Source of the DNA: Hemibagrus wyckioides
Taxonomy: Eukaryota; Chordata; Actinopteri; Siluriformes; Bagridae
NCBI RefSeq assembly: GCF_019097595.1
Contig: NC_080716.1
Span: 9,907,401-9,971,400, forward strand
Direction: 5' to 3'
Length of the DNA: 64,000 nt
Shown here one piece after another: positions 1 through 12,109 of the stretch (positions within the stretch are counted from its first letter, which is position 1; each line of letters opens with the position of its first letter). Both the position numbers and the translations under genes were made by a program. The notes beneath the pieces are model-generated. The model was given only the letters and a program-made list of their open reading frames with translations, searched no databases and was not told where the DNA came from.

Positions 1-130
1 CAGGAAACAGGTGGAATATATAGCATTTCAGTTATTTTTTCATCAGTGAAGTTCCCTGCCTCAAGGGAATCAATTTGCACAGGAAAATAGTTGTATTGTG
101 AATACTATATAAGTACGGAAGTGGAAGGTC

Positions 131-323
131 AGTGGTTAAGATGCTGAGCTACTAATTGAAAGGTTGGACTACTAATTGAAAAGTTGTGAGTTTAAATCCC
201 ACAAACACCAAGTTGCCAATGCTGGGCCCGTGCGCAAGGCCCATAATCCTCACCTGCTCAGTTCTATAAATGACATGAATGAAAGTTACTCTGTATAAGG
301 GCATCTGCCAAATGTTCTAAATT
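131..323 (+). repeat. tRNA-derived SINE
   Basis: The head has a tRNA-like A-box region (gtggttaagatgctgag) and a B-box-like stretch (gagtttaaatccc). The body then shows the typical teleost tRNA-SINE wording: ctgggcccgtgcgcaaggccc, and later a 3' segment ending in gggcatctgccaaatg. The same family recurs at 20483. It is a SINE rather than a tRNA gene because cloverleaf pairing is not kept. Confidence 0.75.
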
Positions 324-340
324 TAACTTTGCTCATAACT

Positions 341-2400
341 TCAAAAATGTCCTGTTGCCATAGTATAGACACATTCTACCTTATCTACAGCAGTCATTTT
401 CTTCAGGTGAAAGGTGTGTGGTTGCCCATGCAGATGACTGGATAAATTTTCTGAGTGAGAATCATCACAACATGCAGGTTTTGCAGTATTTCATTAAGTC
501 CCTGACAAAAAAAAGTGTTTTAAGTGTTTTAAGTCATTCATATTTCTAATGTGAGCATGCAGAAGGGAAATGTATAACCTGCAGTTTACATTTTGTGTGT
601 GTGTGTGTGTGTGTCTATAGGGGAGTTATAGCCTACAATTTTGGTGGAGTTGCTGACCCTTTGAGGCTATGGGTGACCAGAGGCCCTCTGGTGGTGTGTT
701 GCTGAATTGTCCCAAACAGCAGAATCTTTATTTTGATTGACTTTTGAAATTGAATTATTTGAAATGTGCACACATTGTCTTTTTCTTACAAGTTTTCATA
801 AATCAAAAGCAATTTTGTATTCTGTAATGGTGATCAAAAATAATGCAGAATTTTTTTTAACAAATAGGTAAAAGTACCATGGTTTAATTATACTAAAAAA
901 AAAAGCTACTGTTTCAGTACCATGTACTTTATCATGTACTTACATACTGTAATGAGAGCACATGTAGTTTGTTGATTTGTACCCCCTGCTTAAGCATTAA
1001 TGAAGCACTATTCATTTTTCCTGTTTAGTGTTACTCTACTGTCCTTTGCAGGCAGACAGCACATCTAGCCAACATCAGCACATTGTTCACAAATTGCACC
1101 TCAGTGCATGCAGGTTGTTTGCAAATTGGTTAAACATCAACACGATGTCATTTAAGGTCACAGTTGATAGATGTTCTTACTATTCTTACTATTATACTTT
1201 CTTTGTTACTGGCTAAATAACAACCTGAAAATGTAGATTATGTTGATTAATCATTGAAGGAAAGTTGCTTGTAAAAAAAAAAATTGAGGTGAATCCTTTT
1301 ATTACAGAGGGTAGAGATTTAATAAATCATCGTGCAGTGTGCTCTTGTGTGGAAGTTGACATTCTGAATTGAACAGCAGTAACAAATGTATTGAGCCACT
1401 CAGTAACTACTATGCTATATAAAAGATGCAATAAGTGTGTTTAATATACACGCAGAGGACAATATACTCATAGAGGACAACAGAGCTATACCTGCTTTCT
1501 TTTTTGACACATCAAAGACATATATTTGTATATTAAATAAATGCTCTTGAGGAATTTATAAGCCATTTGGACTGACTGACGCATCTACACGGATCCAACC
1601 AGCCAAAATGATGTGACGAAATACACACTTTAATGTGGCCAGTTTGTGTTCTGCAGTGCAATACACATCCAAAAAAAAAAATTAAAACTAAATCTATCAG
1701 ACAGACTGTTTTCATAAACAACTTGTTGCTGAGGTTCATACAGATCCTTGCATGAATCATTTTGAGTAGACCATGCAGGTATTTAAAAAATAATGAATCA
1801 TTGTAAGTGTGAGGTGGAGCCCAATTTTTTTGATAAGAAGCCCAACAGCGATCCAGTGTGCTGAAAAGCAAAGAACTTCTGAGTGGGTTAAACTTTATCA
1901 GGTAAATTGGCTGTCTTTATTAATTAAATACAGAGACTCAAACTATTTCCAATGGCACTTAGTGCGTGCTTGCAATGCACAGAAGGAGTTAGTCAAACAT
2001 GTCACTGACTTATTTCAGTGTCTTATACTACAGTTCAGAAAGATGTTGTGAAACTACCAAAATATGGAACCATATACACTTCTAGCAGTTCTGCTATAGA
2101 TAGATTGCAGAGACAGGCTGGTGAAATCGGGAAGTGTCACGCAGAGAGGAGCACTCTGCCAACCTGAACATCTGGCTCTGTAGGAACAGGTTGGTATTTT
2201 TCCATTCACAAAAATCCTCAAAAAGTCATATTTCAGCCAAATACGTGAATAAAATTTGAAAATGCAGCATGACATTACAAGATCTTGATATCACTAAACC
2301 TTCAGCACCTATGTGTTGTATGTGTACTTTTCTTAACTCTCAAATTAATAAATTATATGATTTTACCATGCTAAAGAGTTTTTCTTTTCTTTTCCCCCCT
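341..2400. other. AT-rich intergenic sequence with no recognised gene
   Basis: I see only a short GT run near 593-614, scattered A/T runs and short chance open frames. No exon with splice sites or known domain was recognised. Confidence 0.6.
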
Positions 2401-2837
2401 CATCTCTCTCCTAAATAGATCAAATTAAGTACAATTAACTTACATAGGTGGACAGTTCTCTACGCCAGTGTCCCAGACTACAGCAAAGCATCAAGAACAC
2501 ATCCAGAGGTCAAGATGAGGCAACATCCAAAGCGAGGCACCGGTCACTTCACAGCTCCCATAGAGCTATTAATTTCCCAACAGGGAGATCCATTAGATTT
2601 GTCTTGTCCACATAGACTCCACTCATATCTGCAGCACACAGAAAAAGAGCCGAGAAACTCCAGCCTACCTCTGGTGGATGAGTTGAACCAACAGATTGGG
2701 TGTTACATTCAGAAACAAAAATTCAAATCTTCTTCAGCTTGGGATTCCACAGGCACACACTTAGCTAGCTTCAGGTGTGTGTCTCGTCCTTGTGATCATC
2801 CCTATGATACCTCTGATGCGAGCCAGCTTTATTTATT

Positions 2838-2855
2838 TATACACACACACACACA

Positions 2856-2886
<31 letters not shown>

Positions 2887-2900
2887 TCTTCCACTCCTAT

Positions 2901-2946
<46 letters not shown>

Positions 2947-2956
2947 CACACACACC
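2838..2956. repeat. (AC)n microsatellite, interrupted
   Basis: About 120 bp of AC dinucleotides broken by a short unique stretch (cactcttccactcctatcat) and a few substitutions. The His/Thr-repeat open frames over it are artefacts. Confidence 0.95.
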
Positions 2957-2989
2957 AGCTCAGGGTTTAAGGATTGATTCACGGCAGCG

Positions 2990-3480
2990 TAAATGTCATT
3001 TTCCCATCTGACTTTCCCTGCGTCAGCCTCTCCCTCCCACTCCAGCCAATGAGAGCAGAGAGCAGTGCCGCGTCTCTGTGAGCGTCTCTGTCTCCAGTCC
3101 GTTTAGGCAGAGGCTTGAGCTAACACTCCCTCCCTTTCTCTCTACTTTTTTGGCCAGTCCTTTACCTCAACAACTCTACACAAATGACCCTCCCCGGAGA
3201 GCTGTCTATTTCTTTGCTTTATTTTCCTCACAGTAATTCCTTTACAACTTCTCATTATCTCTCACCAGAACACACTCTCTCTCTTTCTATCTCTTACTCT
3301 CTCTTTCATTCAGTTCCCCCTGATACCCACATAACTGTATTATGGCTTGCAGGTACTTACTTTCTTCTCAGTTTTTGCTCTCCACCTATGTTGCTAAATG
3401 ACATGACAGTGTCAACAGCACGAGACACGCTGCCTGAATTCAAATGTGGCTCAGCACCATACAGTGCTTGCCTCCTCTCC
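2990..3480. promoter_or_regulatory. Promoter-like GC-richer block, direction unknown
   Basis: This is the only GC-richer, pyrimidine-rich block in the first 6 kb. It contains a CCAAT box (gccaatgagag, 3045-3055) beside gcgtctctgtgagcgtctc, and a CT-rich stretch to 3300. No downstream coding exon was recognised on either strand, so a gene start is only a possibility. Confidence 0.25.
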
Positions 3481-3499
3481 TCTTAGCCAATCAGAACAC

Positions 3500-4660
3500 A
3501 CACTCTCTCCTCATCATTCCCATTTTATCAGATTCTATTATCTGTGTACTGTATCAGCATGTCTTTTCGTTCTCTCTGTCTTCTCTCGCTCTCTCTCTCT
3601 GTTTTCGATTACTCACAAGAAAAACGAGAGCATGCATAATTTAATATACTGCATACATTTAAATTGAATTATTTAGAATTACGCATCTTTTTATACAGCC
3701 ATGAGAGGCACCTGAATAGGTCTACCCTGCTCAGAGGCTGGTTTATTGTTCTCTCATAACATAAAAGATTGAAATTATTCAGCATATGTACTAGTTAACA
3801 ACCACAGGAATGTGATCTTGATGGGCTGTGGTGTTGTTTTTACTCTGATAATACCTTCTTGTATGTTCAGTGTTTTTGTCAGGCTGCAACGAATATAGGG
3901 TTTTTTTTTTCTATTAACATGGATGACTAAGCCTAGCCCTAACCCTGATTGTTGGCCTCACCTCAGTTTTGAAGAAGAGACCTTGTCTAGCTAGTGTTTT
4001 CAATGACAGTTAGTGTGATTTTGTTCAGAAAATGTTTTAATATTTTTACTGGTGAAAGCCAGTGTCCTTCTAATATGTCCTTCTAAAGACAATATCTTTC
4101 ATCTGGAGCTTCCAAAAACCTGGGATGGGTAAAAAATATTCATGCAAGCTGTGTTTTATTTGAAATACTTGCTGACCAGTAGTTAATTTTGACGTTGAAA
4201 ATGCATTATAATAACACAAGTTTGTAAACAAATAACTGAAAGATTATGTAGAAATTTAATTTGTAGATTTGACTCCAAAGTGTTGGGGCCTGACTGTTTC
4301 AGTTTGCTACGTCTGGCATCAGTGAATCAACTCTTTTCAATGGACACCAAAAAAAGAATGAATTGACACACGATATTTATTAAAAATATAGTGCACATTA
4401 TGTATGCTAAGAAACTCAACACTACTACCGAACAGAGATTTATGACATAAGTTGAATTGTTTTCAGACAAAAATGGAAGATAAAAAGATAGATAAACATG
4501 AATACTATACACTGCCACTTTTTTCTCTCATTCTCACAAACAAATGATTACAGATCAAAATATTATTCCTATAAAGTATAATGTTATGGGGTGTTGGTCA
4601 TATTGTTTCATCTATTGTAACATGCTTCATCATTTCCATCATTTTATTTAAACATAAAAA
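3500..4660. other. Intergenic sequence with no recognised gene
   Basis: AT-rich, with short chance open frames and no splice-bounded exon or family motif that I can identify. Confidence 0.55.
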
Positions 4661-4665
4661 AAATT

Positions 4666-4912
4666 GGTTGTTGCATAAGTATTCCCCTATGTCTCCATCT
4701 CATGGGTTTTACAGAAGCAGGGTTAAATCCCTAATACTAATATGTGAAATTGTAAATAATTTTATAAATTGCATTGGCCCCTAGTTGCCTCCTGCTTTAT
4801 TCAACATACCAAAATATTTCATGCAGATTCATGACATATAATACTAAAGAAATGGATTTGAGTATTGCAAAATTTCAGAAAGTCCAATAGGTGTGAATAC
4901 TTATGCAAAATG
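4666..4912. mobile_element. Small inverted-repeat transposon (MITE, Tc1-like ends)
   Basis: A perfect 14-bp inverted repeat brackets about 245 bp: TTGCATAAGTATTC at 4671-4684 and its complement at 4895-4908. The end wording (gtgaatacttatgcaa) resembles ends of fish Tc1-type elements. No coding capacity. Confidence 0.65.
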
Positions 4913-5642
4913 AAAATTTTTAGTTAAATAAATGAATGTTGGGTGCCAATTAATGGCTTGCTACTTTTCAGTTCCCTTTATTTCTTATTTGTGCTCTAAG
5001 TATCTGTCCCTGCATAGACAAAAAGAAAGTCCCAAAGAAAGTAAAAGTGGCCAGGCTGTTAGAACTGTGATAGTTTTACAAATTTTGTACATAATAATTG
5101 AAGATTCAGTGTTTTATCTTGTGTGTTAAAATACATAATGTCCATAAAGATTGACTTGTGTGTTGGTTGGTTTTGTCCGAAAATCAGGTACATTACTGTT
5201 AACAATATAATTCCCTATAGCACTTTTGAATACTTTTACCTATTACATTTTCAGTAACCAATGAATCACCCTAAAACTTTCACAAATAAATGGAGAAGAG
5301 ACATGTTGTATAGTAACACAGTGCAGTAAATTACTGTTTAAAAGAGTCAGGTCGTTTTCAGCTTAGAGCTTTTAGCTTATAAAGCACCTTGGAATTATTC
5401 ATTCTTTCATTCATCTCCTTTAACCACTTTATTCTGATCTGGATTACTGTAATTTCTGATCCTATTTGAAAATACTGAAGCAAAACATATACATAGAAAT
5501 ATTAACATGAGGTCAGGCCCATTTATATTCAGACATTTACAAAATTATTGTTATTATATATCTACCACAGTATATTGTAGTTGAAATTAAGTAATGAATA
5601 TGACTTTAATTTAAAGGTATTTTCATACATGGACTCCTAATA

Positions 5643-6156
5643 CTTTATTAGGAACATGTACACTGAGTCATTCTTGAATGAACAGCATGAAACTATGGAT
5701 CCAACAGTCCAAGTTGGTGGAGGTGGTGTAAAAGTGTGAGAAATATTTTCATGGCACACTTAGGCCTGCTAATACCAATAAATTATTGCATGAATGCCCC
5801 AGTCTACTGAGTATTGTTGCTACACATCTGCACATCTGTTGCATCCCTTCATGACCACTATTTACAATCTTTTAAAGGCTACTTCAAGCATGATATTGCA
5901 CCATGTCACAAAGCAAAAATTGTCTCATTGTTCTTGCCAGTCACTGAATCTGAATCCAATAGAACTGTCTTGGGATGTGGTAGAACGGGAGATTCACAGC
6001 ACGAAAGATCGCCTAAAGATGTGCAGGAATTTTGTGATACATATCATATCAACTTGGACCAGAATCTCAAAGGAATTTTTCCAGAATCTTGAATTGAGGG
6101 TGTTTTGAGAGCAGAGAGAGGCTCAACCCAGAATTTGTATAGTGTTCCTAATAAAG
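5643..6156 (+). mobile_element. Non-autonomous or decayed Tc1/mariner element
   Basis: Perfect 14-bp terminal inverted repeats CTTTATTAGGAACA (5643-5656) and complement (6143-6156). Between them is a decayed transposase 3' portion: in the plus direction it reads as the catalytic-domain tail with the wording for 'LNPIELSWDVVEREI', broken by frameshifts and stops. An inactive relic of the large fish Tc1 family whose ends read cctaataaagtg. Confidence 0.8.
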
Positions 6157-6171
6157 AGTTCAGTTCCATTC

Positions 6172-6428
6172 CAGTTCCATTATATGGAGTTTGCATGTTT
6201 CCTCCTAGTACTACAGTTTCCTCCCCCAGGCCAAAAACATGCATTGTGGCTGATTGCCATCTCTAAACTGTCTGTAGTGTGTGAGTGTGTCTGATAATTA
6301 TGCCCTATTATCGTACACATATCCTGCCCAGGGTGTACCTTGCCTTTGGCCTCGAGTCTCCTAGGATAGTTTTCAGTTTCCCATGACCAAGAAGAATAAG
6401 TGGTGTAGAAAATGAATGGATGGATATA
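6172..6428 (+). repeat. Teleost dispersed repeat with ATGGATGG tail
   Basis: Shows the common wording ggagtttgcatgttt, tttcctccccc, ccaaaaacatgc, ggctgattgccatctctaaa, gtagtgtgtgagtgtgt, cagggtgtacc and ends aaaatgaatggatggata. The same family occurs at 9143 and 58905. Class (SINE or LINE 3' end) is not decided. Confidence 0.7.
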
Positions 6429-6429
6429 A

Positions 6430-6799
6430 TTAATTTCTTCTGACAGTCGTGTTTAGCATCAATATCCATGAAAACAAATGCTGCATAAGTAGTGCTTTGA
6501 GATTAGTAGCAAGTAATCAATAAATTGATATTTCAATAATTACTGCTGTAAAATTATGAAGGGTATTCTGCAATAATTATTCTGTCATTATGAAGTATAC
6601 CTAGAAACATTCACTTGCAGTGGTTACTTAAAAAAACTGTATAAAAAAAATGAACAAACAAACAAAAAACATGTTGTGTGGACCCACGTTACTGCTTTGT
6701 CTTCTCTGAAGTAATGTGAATGAAGTTCCTAATAGTAATATCCACCTCATACATTTCTTTACACCAAAATGGTCCTCAGTAACTTCCCTTCCAGAGGTC
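6430..6799. other. Downstream flank and likely 3' UTR of TMEM236
   Basis: AT-rich sequence just 3' of the TMEM236 stop (minus strand). No gene seen. Confidence 0.5.
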
Positions 6800-8436
6800 T
6801 CAGAACATACTCCCTCTGCTGAATACCTTTAACTTTGTCAAGAAGCGAAAGTAAACAAAAGTCAGGCACGAGAGCAGATTCTTCATGATGTAGAGTATCG
6901 GAGTCACAAAACCATAGACATTCACCAGACAGAGCCGTAAAACCAGGAAGGGCAGGTCCTGTGCTACCACTCCTAAACAAGTCAGCATTTGACTTTTAGG
7001 AGTTACAACCACACGCAGAATGGAGAAAAAGCTTAGGATGTAGATAGGAAAGACCCAGTTTGAGTTGTAAATATCCTGAACACCAGCCACTCTTATCATC
7101 TCCACTGTGTCCAGCCAGAACATAAATGTCTCCAGGAAGAGCTCATGGCGAGGGTCTCGAAAACAGAAGAAGCGTAAACAGCCTAAATCAGAGTGGGAGG
7201 AGTATAAGTAGGCCATACTGGAAGAACGTGAGATGCCATCCGTATCTGCCCAGCGTCCTGACGGTGAATCGCTCATGACCTCTGACCTCAGTGCTGAACC
7301 ATTTGCAGCTCTGTTACTTTGCACTTGTGATGACACAGTGGACACATACTCCAGGTGAGTCAGAACAGGCCCAGGAATCTCAAAGTCCAGACTATGCCCT
7401 TCATAAAACAAAATTTAGCTCACATTTTAATTAATTAATTTACTTAAAACCGAATTTAATTAGTGATTCATCCAAGCATTTTATCATTTTCATCCAATTA
7501 GACAGTCATATAGCAGCAGCACAAAATCATGTAGCTACAGATCACTTGCTTTAGTGAAAGTTCACCTCAAACACAAAATGTGAGGAAAAAATCACTTTAA
7601 CCAGGGTGTTAGGTCGAAGAAACTCTTATTTCCTGGAATTTTGCACAACAGACTATAGGGTTCACACAGAAAATTAAACGGAGAATGGCTAGCGGGTTCA
7701 AGCTGATCGGAAATCTTGCCAAAGATTCCATGCCAAATCTTCCAAATCTTGTGGTAAATGGGATACAACGGCCAAAAAAATTCCAAAAAGTTCCACTCCT
7801 GTCAGCTAAGAACAGAAATCTGACACACACAAAAAAGCTTTACTGGGTCTTTTTCCATTCTTCTGTCCAGATTTGGCAAGCCAGTGCCCATGTAGTCTCA
7901 GATTCACTAAGATAACATCTTCTCCATTCAGATGTTTGATGTGAACATTACCTGAAGCTGTTGTTGACATGACCTGCATGAGTTTATGCATGGTGCTGCT
8001 GCCACGTGATCAACTGATTGAATAATTAGATTTATATTTGTACTGCAATTTAAACATTTTTATGACATACTGAAATACTTCTTATTTCAAACATACTATA
8101 CAATGTTTATATATTTGTCTACAATTGCTAAATATTTGAATACTAGTATTTTGCTATAAATACAGTATTTCATTTATTTCAGATCAAATAACTTCAGTAA
8201 GCCATACCTTGTCCTCTCAGGTGGTATGGACGAACTCTCTCTATAATGTCCATGCAGATGAGGGCAAAGAGCACCAGTGAGACAGGAAGCTCACTAAAGC
8301 GGTCATATAAAACTCCCGTGTCCAACTGAACCTGCCAAGACGTAAAGAGGGAGTCGGTGGAGCTGCTCATGTGAGAAAGTCTGAAAAATAGCTGTCAACC
8401 TGTCAACTGTCATATATTCAAAAATATTTTATTACA

Positions 8437-8467
<31 letters not shown>

Positions 8468-9996
8468 ATAAATACATTTATTGTACTAAATGATGTACTA
8501 AATGAAGGCATATTTCATCAAGGAAGTTGTTATGCTCATCAGCCTCATAGTCAAAACCCTAAACAATCCAAATAAAAGCTTTCTGTTGGTTGTAATAGAA
8601 AACCATTGACATTCCACAGGTACAACTCAAGTTAATGATAAAACTGTTGTTTTTAGTGTGGCTTACTGAATACCACATACAAGACCAATCACTTTTCTTT
8701 CAAAACTCTAGAAGAAAACCCTTAGTGAAAAAGCACTATGCATTTGCCTCAAAAGATACTGTTTGGTTTACAAACATTAACCCAAATTTTAACCCAGTCA
8801 CTTAATTCTAGTATCAGATAGCTGTAACTTAATGCATTAGGACGTTAACATAAAGTTAGATCTGCCAGTGCCGAAATGTTACACATAGAATTTAATACCA
8901 TTCAATTCAATGCTAAGTGAAAGAATTAAATGATCGTTATAGTAGCCTACCTTTGAGCTGGCAATGAGAATGGCAAAACATGGTAGTGTGCAGAGAAGTG
9001 CATGAGCAAGAGTCACAGGTCTCCTGTGAAAGCACAGGAGATTTCCCAGCTATTAGCATCAAGACACACCATTTTACAATTTTACTAAAAGCAGAACAAT
9101 TTAGATTTTATAACTTCAGATCATAATCATCACTGTATTAGGGTGGCATGGTGGTGAAGCATTGCATTGCTACCTCGCAGCTCCACTTTCTCTGGGTTCA
9201 GTCTGAGCTTGGGTTACTGTCTGTGTGGAGTTTCTCATGTTCTCACCATGTCTATGGGTTGTTGTTGTTTTTTTCAAATACTTACCCAGTTTTCAAATAT
9301 TTACTATCACCTAACAGCATCTTGTTGGGAGGTAATTTAGCTGTCCTACCTTAATTTACTATGAAAGTGTGAATGAGTGTGTGCATATAGTGCTCTACAA
9401 TAGACTGGCATCTGATCCAGAGTGTATCCCAGGATTGGCTCTAGATTTACGGTGACCCTGAACAAAGTGGTTTCTGAAGACGAATGCATTAATGAGTGCA
9501 GGAATGATTAAAGATTTGAAGTCATTTTAGCAAAATGAGTAGCAAAATTGGGAAGATGAAAGCAATTCTGACCCTGTCACACTAGACACTAGGATTCCTA
9601 AGCTTTAAATCTTCTGTATATTTGTACTGAAATTGTTTATATTTCTAACATGTCAGTTGAAGTTAAGGCATTTAAGGTAGTGCTCAGAATATAAGGGATA
9701 ATGGTCAATGAAGGGTCAGTATGTACAAGGGTAACACACACTTACCAGTTAACTTCTTTAAAATACCCTCTAGACTTCAGGATGAAATACTTCAGTGGCA
9801 CCCAAACAAGCAGAGACATAGTGGTCACATAAGCTATTGATGCTGCCACCACCAACCAGTAAGCCGTAACATCGTTGAATTTCACACGCCTCATAAGCGA
9901 TGCAAATCGCTCCAGAACCACGAGCACAGGCACACACAGACATGCAAACTCCAACACCTCATACACGATAAGCTTGACTGTCCTTCCAGGAGGCAT
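6800..9996 (-). CDS. tmem236: TMEM236, transmembrane protein 236, four coding exons
   Basis: Exons on the minus strand are 9996-9746, 9024-8952 (approximate within a base or two; acceptor TTCACAG, donor GTAGGC), 8391-8208 and 7398-6800. They join in phase to 368 codons plus stop; the human protein is about 351 residues. The start MPPGRT was chosen because it aligns with the human N-terminus; an upstream in-frame extension does not. Seen: hydrophobic segments near residues 8-29 and 46-68 (exon 1), 88-107 (exon 2), the LPVSLVLFALICMDIIE segment (exon 3), and a last exon with a Ser-rich linker then two hydrophobic stretches. Recognisable family blocks are YWLV..SIAYV, NWRPV, LPVSLVL, FWLDTVEMIRVAG and QDLPF. 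Known of the family: a multi-pass membrane protein of unclear function. It lies 3' of STAM on the same strand, as in human. Odd: the exon 3 acceptor that keeps the frame (AG at 8393-8392) has a poor pyrimidine tract. Introns hold a Tc1 remnant (intron 3) and a dispersed repeat (intron 1). Confidence 0.9.
7590..8030 (-). mobile_element. Decayed Tc1/mariner fragment in TMEM236 intron 3
   Basis: Scattered but recognisable Tc1-family stretches remain: gacaggagtggaac (minus strand, near 7800), a stretch like gatcagcttgaacc...ggccattctccg near 7685-7715, and the 3'-end wording gatgtgaacattacctgaagc / catgcatgagtttatgcatggtgctgctgccacgtgatcaactgattg near 7935-8020. No intact frame. Confidence 0.65.
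8432..8475. repeat. (TAAC)n / (AAAT)n microsatellite
   Basis: Perfect taac tetramers followed by aaataaata, inside TMEM236 intron 2. Confidence 0.9.
9143..9512 (+). repeat. Teleost dispersed repeat in TMEM236 intron 1
   Basis: Begins gggtggcatggtggtg, continues with gctacctcgcagctcc, gtctgtgtggagtttctcatgttctcaccatg, then a diverged tail: atagactggcatctgatccagagtgtatcccaggattggctctag. Same family as 6172 and 58905; the centre is partly replaced. Confidence 0.7.
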
Positions 9997-10351
9997 CCTG
10001 ACTCGTTGTGTCTGCGTGAAAATAGTCCAGAAGTAACCAGTCAGAGCAAGAGCTGAATCAGGTGCCTCTACTACACCCCCTGACACACACTTGCTCACTT
10101 ACAACTAACTGACTGCTACTATGGACTCTGGACACTGCTACTGCTTACACAGCACTTCCAGTCCTATTCATTTTTATTGTTATAACAATGAAGAAGTCAT
10201 GCTTCTCTTTCTATGGAGGTCACAAAAATTCACTCAAGTGGCGATAAACTATGTATTTTCGGTTTAGGTGTGAGCATGAAATTGTGAAGAGGTGACGGAT
10301 AGGTAAATACTCATTCACTCATTCATTCACTGACCATCTGTACCATGTGCT

Positions 10352-10592
10352 CATTTATGCAATTATCCAATCAGCCTATACTGTAATGCAATTGTCAGCA
10401 ATACAGTGCATAAAATGACCTTAGTGACCTTGGCATAATTGTTGCGAGTGAGGAAATGTTTTGAGTATTTTAGAAACTAATATAATATATTATACTAAGA
10501 TAATATATTACACTGCTGCCACACAACTGTCTGACTGGATAATTGCATAAATGAACTGGTCCTTCCAGCTGTTCCTAATAAAGTGCCCAGCA
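10352..10592. mobile_element. Tc1-type MITE
   Basis: An 18-bp perfect inverted pair, CATTTATGCAATTATCCA (10352-10369) and its complement (10536-10553), encloses about 165 bp. The right side ends with gttcctaataaagtgcc, the same end as the element at 5643. Very short and non-coding. Confidence 0.75.
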
Positions 10593-10597
10593 AGCAT

Positions 10598-11500
10598 ATA
10601 TACATATACACCAAACAGCCATAACAATAAAACCACTGACAGCTGACATGAATAACATTAATTATCAAATTTTTGTGTTGAAAGCAGGAAAAATGGGCAA
10701 GTGTAAGGATCCAAATGGCTAGACAACTGGACCAGAGCATCTCTAAACTAGCAGGGCTTGTGGGATGTTCCTTGTATACAGTGATTAGTACCTACCAAAA
10801 GTGGTCCAAGGAAGGACAACAGGTGACAGGGTTATAGGCACCCAAGGATCAATTCTGAGCATGGGTAGTGAAGGTTAACCTATCTGGTCTGGTCCCACAG
10901 AAATGCTGCAGTAGCACAGAACTGCTGAAAAGGTTAATGCTGGCTATGATAGAAAGGTGTCAGAACATACAGTGCGTTACAAATTGCTGTGTGTGTGAGG
11001 CTGCATAGCTGCAGACAGAAGAGAGAGCCCTGGCTGACCTCTGTCCATTAATCAAAAATGCCTACAATGGGCATGTTAGTATCAGAAATAGCCATGGAGC
11101 AATGGAAGGAGGAAGATGAAGAAGATTTGCTTTTACATCATATGGACAGCTGGATGTGTGTGCATTGTTACCTGGGGAAGAGATACACTATGGGAAGAAG
11201 ACCTATAGTGTGCTGGGTAATGTTCTGCTGGTTCTGCTCACTTATGAAATACTGAGACTGCCGTGTGAAAATCCCAGGAGATCGGCAGCCCATCTGGCAC
11301 CAACAAAGATGCCACAGTTAAAGTGGCAGAGATTTCCCACATTTTCTTCTCTTATGGATGTCTGCTGTGAACATTAGCTGAAGCTTTTAGGCTGAATATG
11401 TATGATTTTTTGCATTGCACTGCTGCCACATGATTAGCTGATTAGATAACTGTGTAAAAGTGCAGGTGTAGAGATATTCCTACTAAAGTGGACAATAAGT
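10598..11500 (+). mobile_element. Chimeric, decayed Tc1/mariner element
   Basis: The left part (10600 to about 11235) is the 5' half of a fish Tc1 family with end wording ccataacaataaaaccactgacag, then aggaaaaatgggcaagtgtaaggatc, gtacctaccaaaagtggtccaaggaaggacaac and gaaaggtgtcagaacatacagtgc. The right part (about 11240-11500) belongs to the other family: tgtgaaaatcccaggagatc, catctggcaccaacaa, gctgccacatgattagctgattagataa and cctactaaagtggac. Stops and frameshifts throughout. Confidence 0.7.
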
Positions 11501-11674
11501 ATAAATGCTACTATTAACATCTAAATGGACATAATTATTAATAATATATAAACTGGAATTTTATTTACCATATATAGCAGATATGCATATAATTGCCCAA
11601 TCGGTACCATGTTAATTTAATGTTTTCCTTCTTCTTATTCGTCACTGTAATAAACCCCAAAAACACCACACCAC

Positions 11675-12105
11675 AATGTACATTTGGGCTAATTTTATTG
11701 TGAATACTAATCATTCAGATGATTAAAATAGTATCATAAACAACTAGGTACATTGAACAGAACTGTTACACCAAGAACCTTTAAAACAAGAAAACGGTCA
11801 TTCTCCCTGTGAATAAAGTTTATATCAGGATCACAACTGTGTGTAAAAGGCGGCAGACCACGTTGGAACTGGCTCATTGTCCCCAGGTCAAGATCTTTTA
11901 GCAACTCTTTAATATTTAGATATTCCACCTACACAGATGATGTGAGGGTATAGAGGATATAACCTCTGATCCCAATTACACATCCTAATCAACTCACTTT
12001 CAGCCTCTGCCATTTACCAAAATCATGTAGTGACCAGAAGGCGGACTACACTCATCCCCACATACATCATACACAACCGGTTCTCGTTGGGGGCGGGGAA
12101 TCAGA
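11675..12105 (-). other. Unassigned coding-like block between STAM and TMEM236
   Basis: On the minus strand 11928-11734 is open for 64 codons, directly after an acceptor-like TGTGTAG, and is followed by AATAAA near 11698-11693. Upstream, around 12105-12007, a second short open stretch reads ..REPVVYDVCGDECS.. and ends in a stop. Codon choice in both looks protein-like. I do not recognise the product, no in-phase joining of the two was found, and it may be a pseudogene or transposon relic. Confidence 0.25.
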
Positions 12106-12109
12106 CATA

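Noticed and set aside
2515..2977. ORFs with long His-Thr repeats
   Set aside because: Translation of the AC microsatellite; no domain and no splice context.
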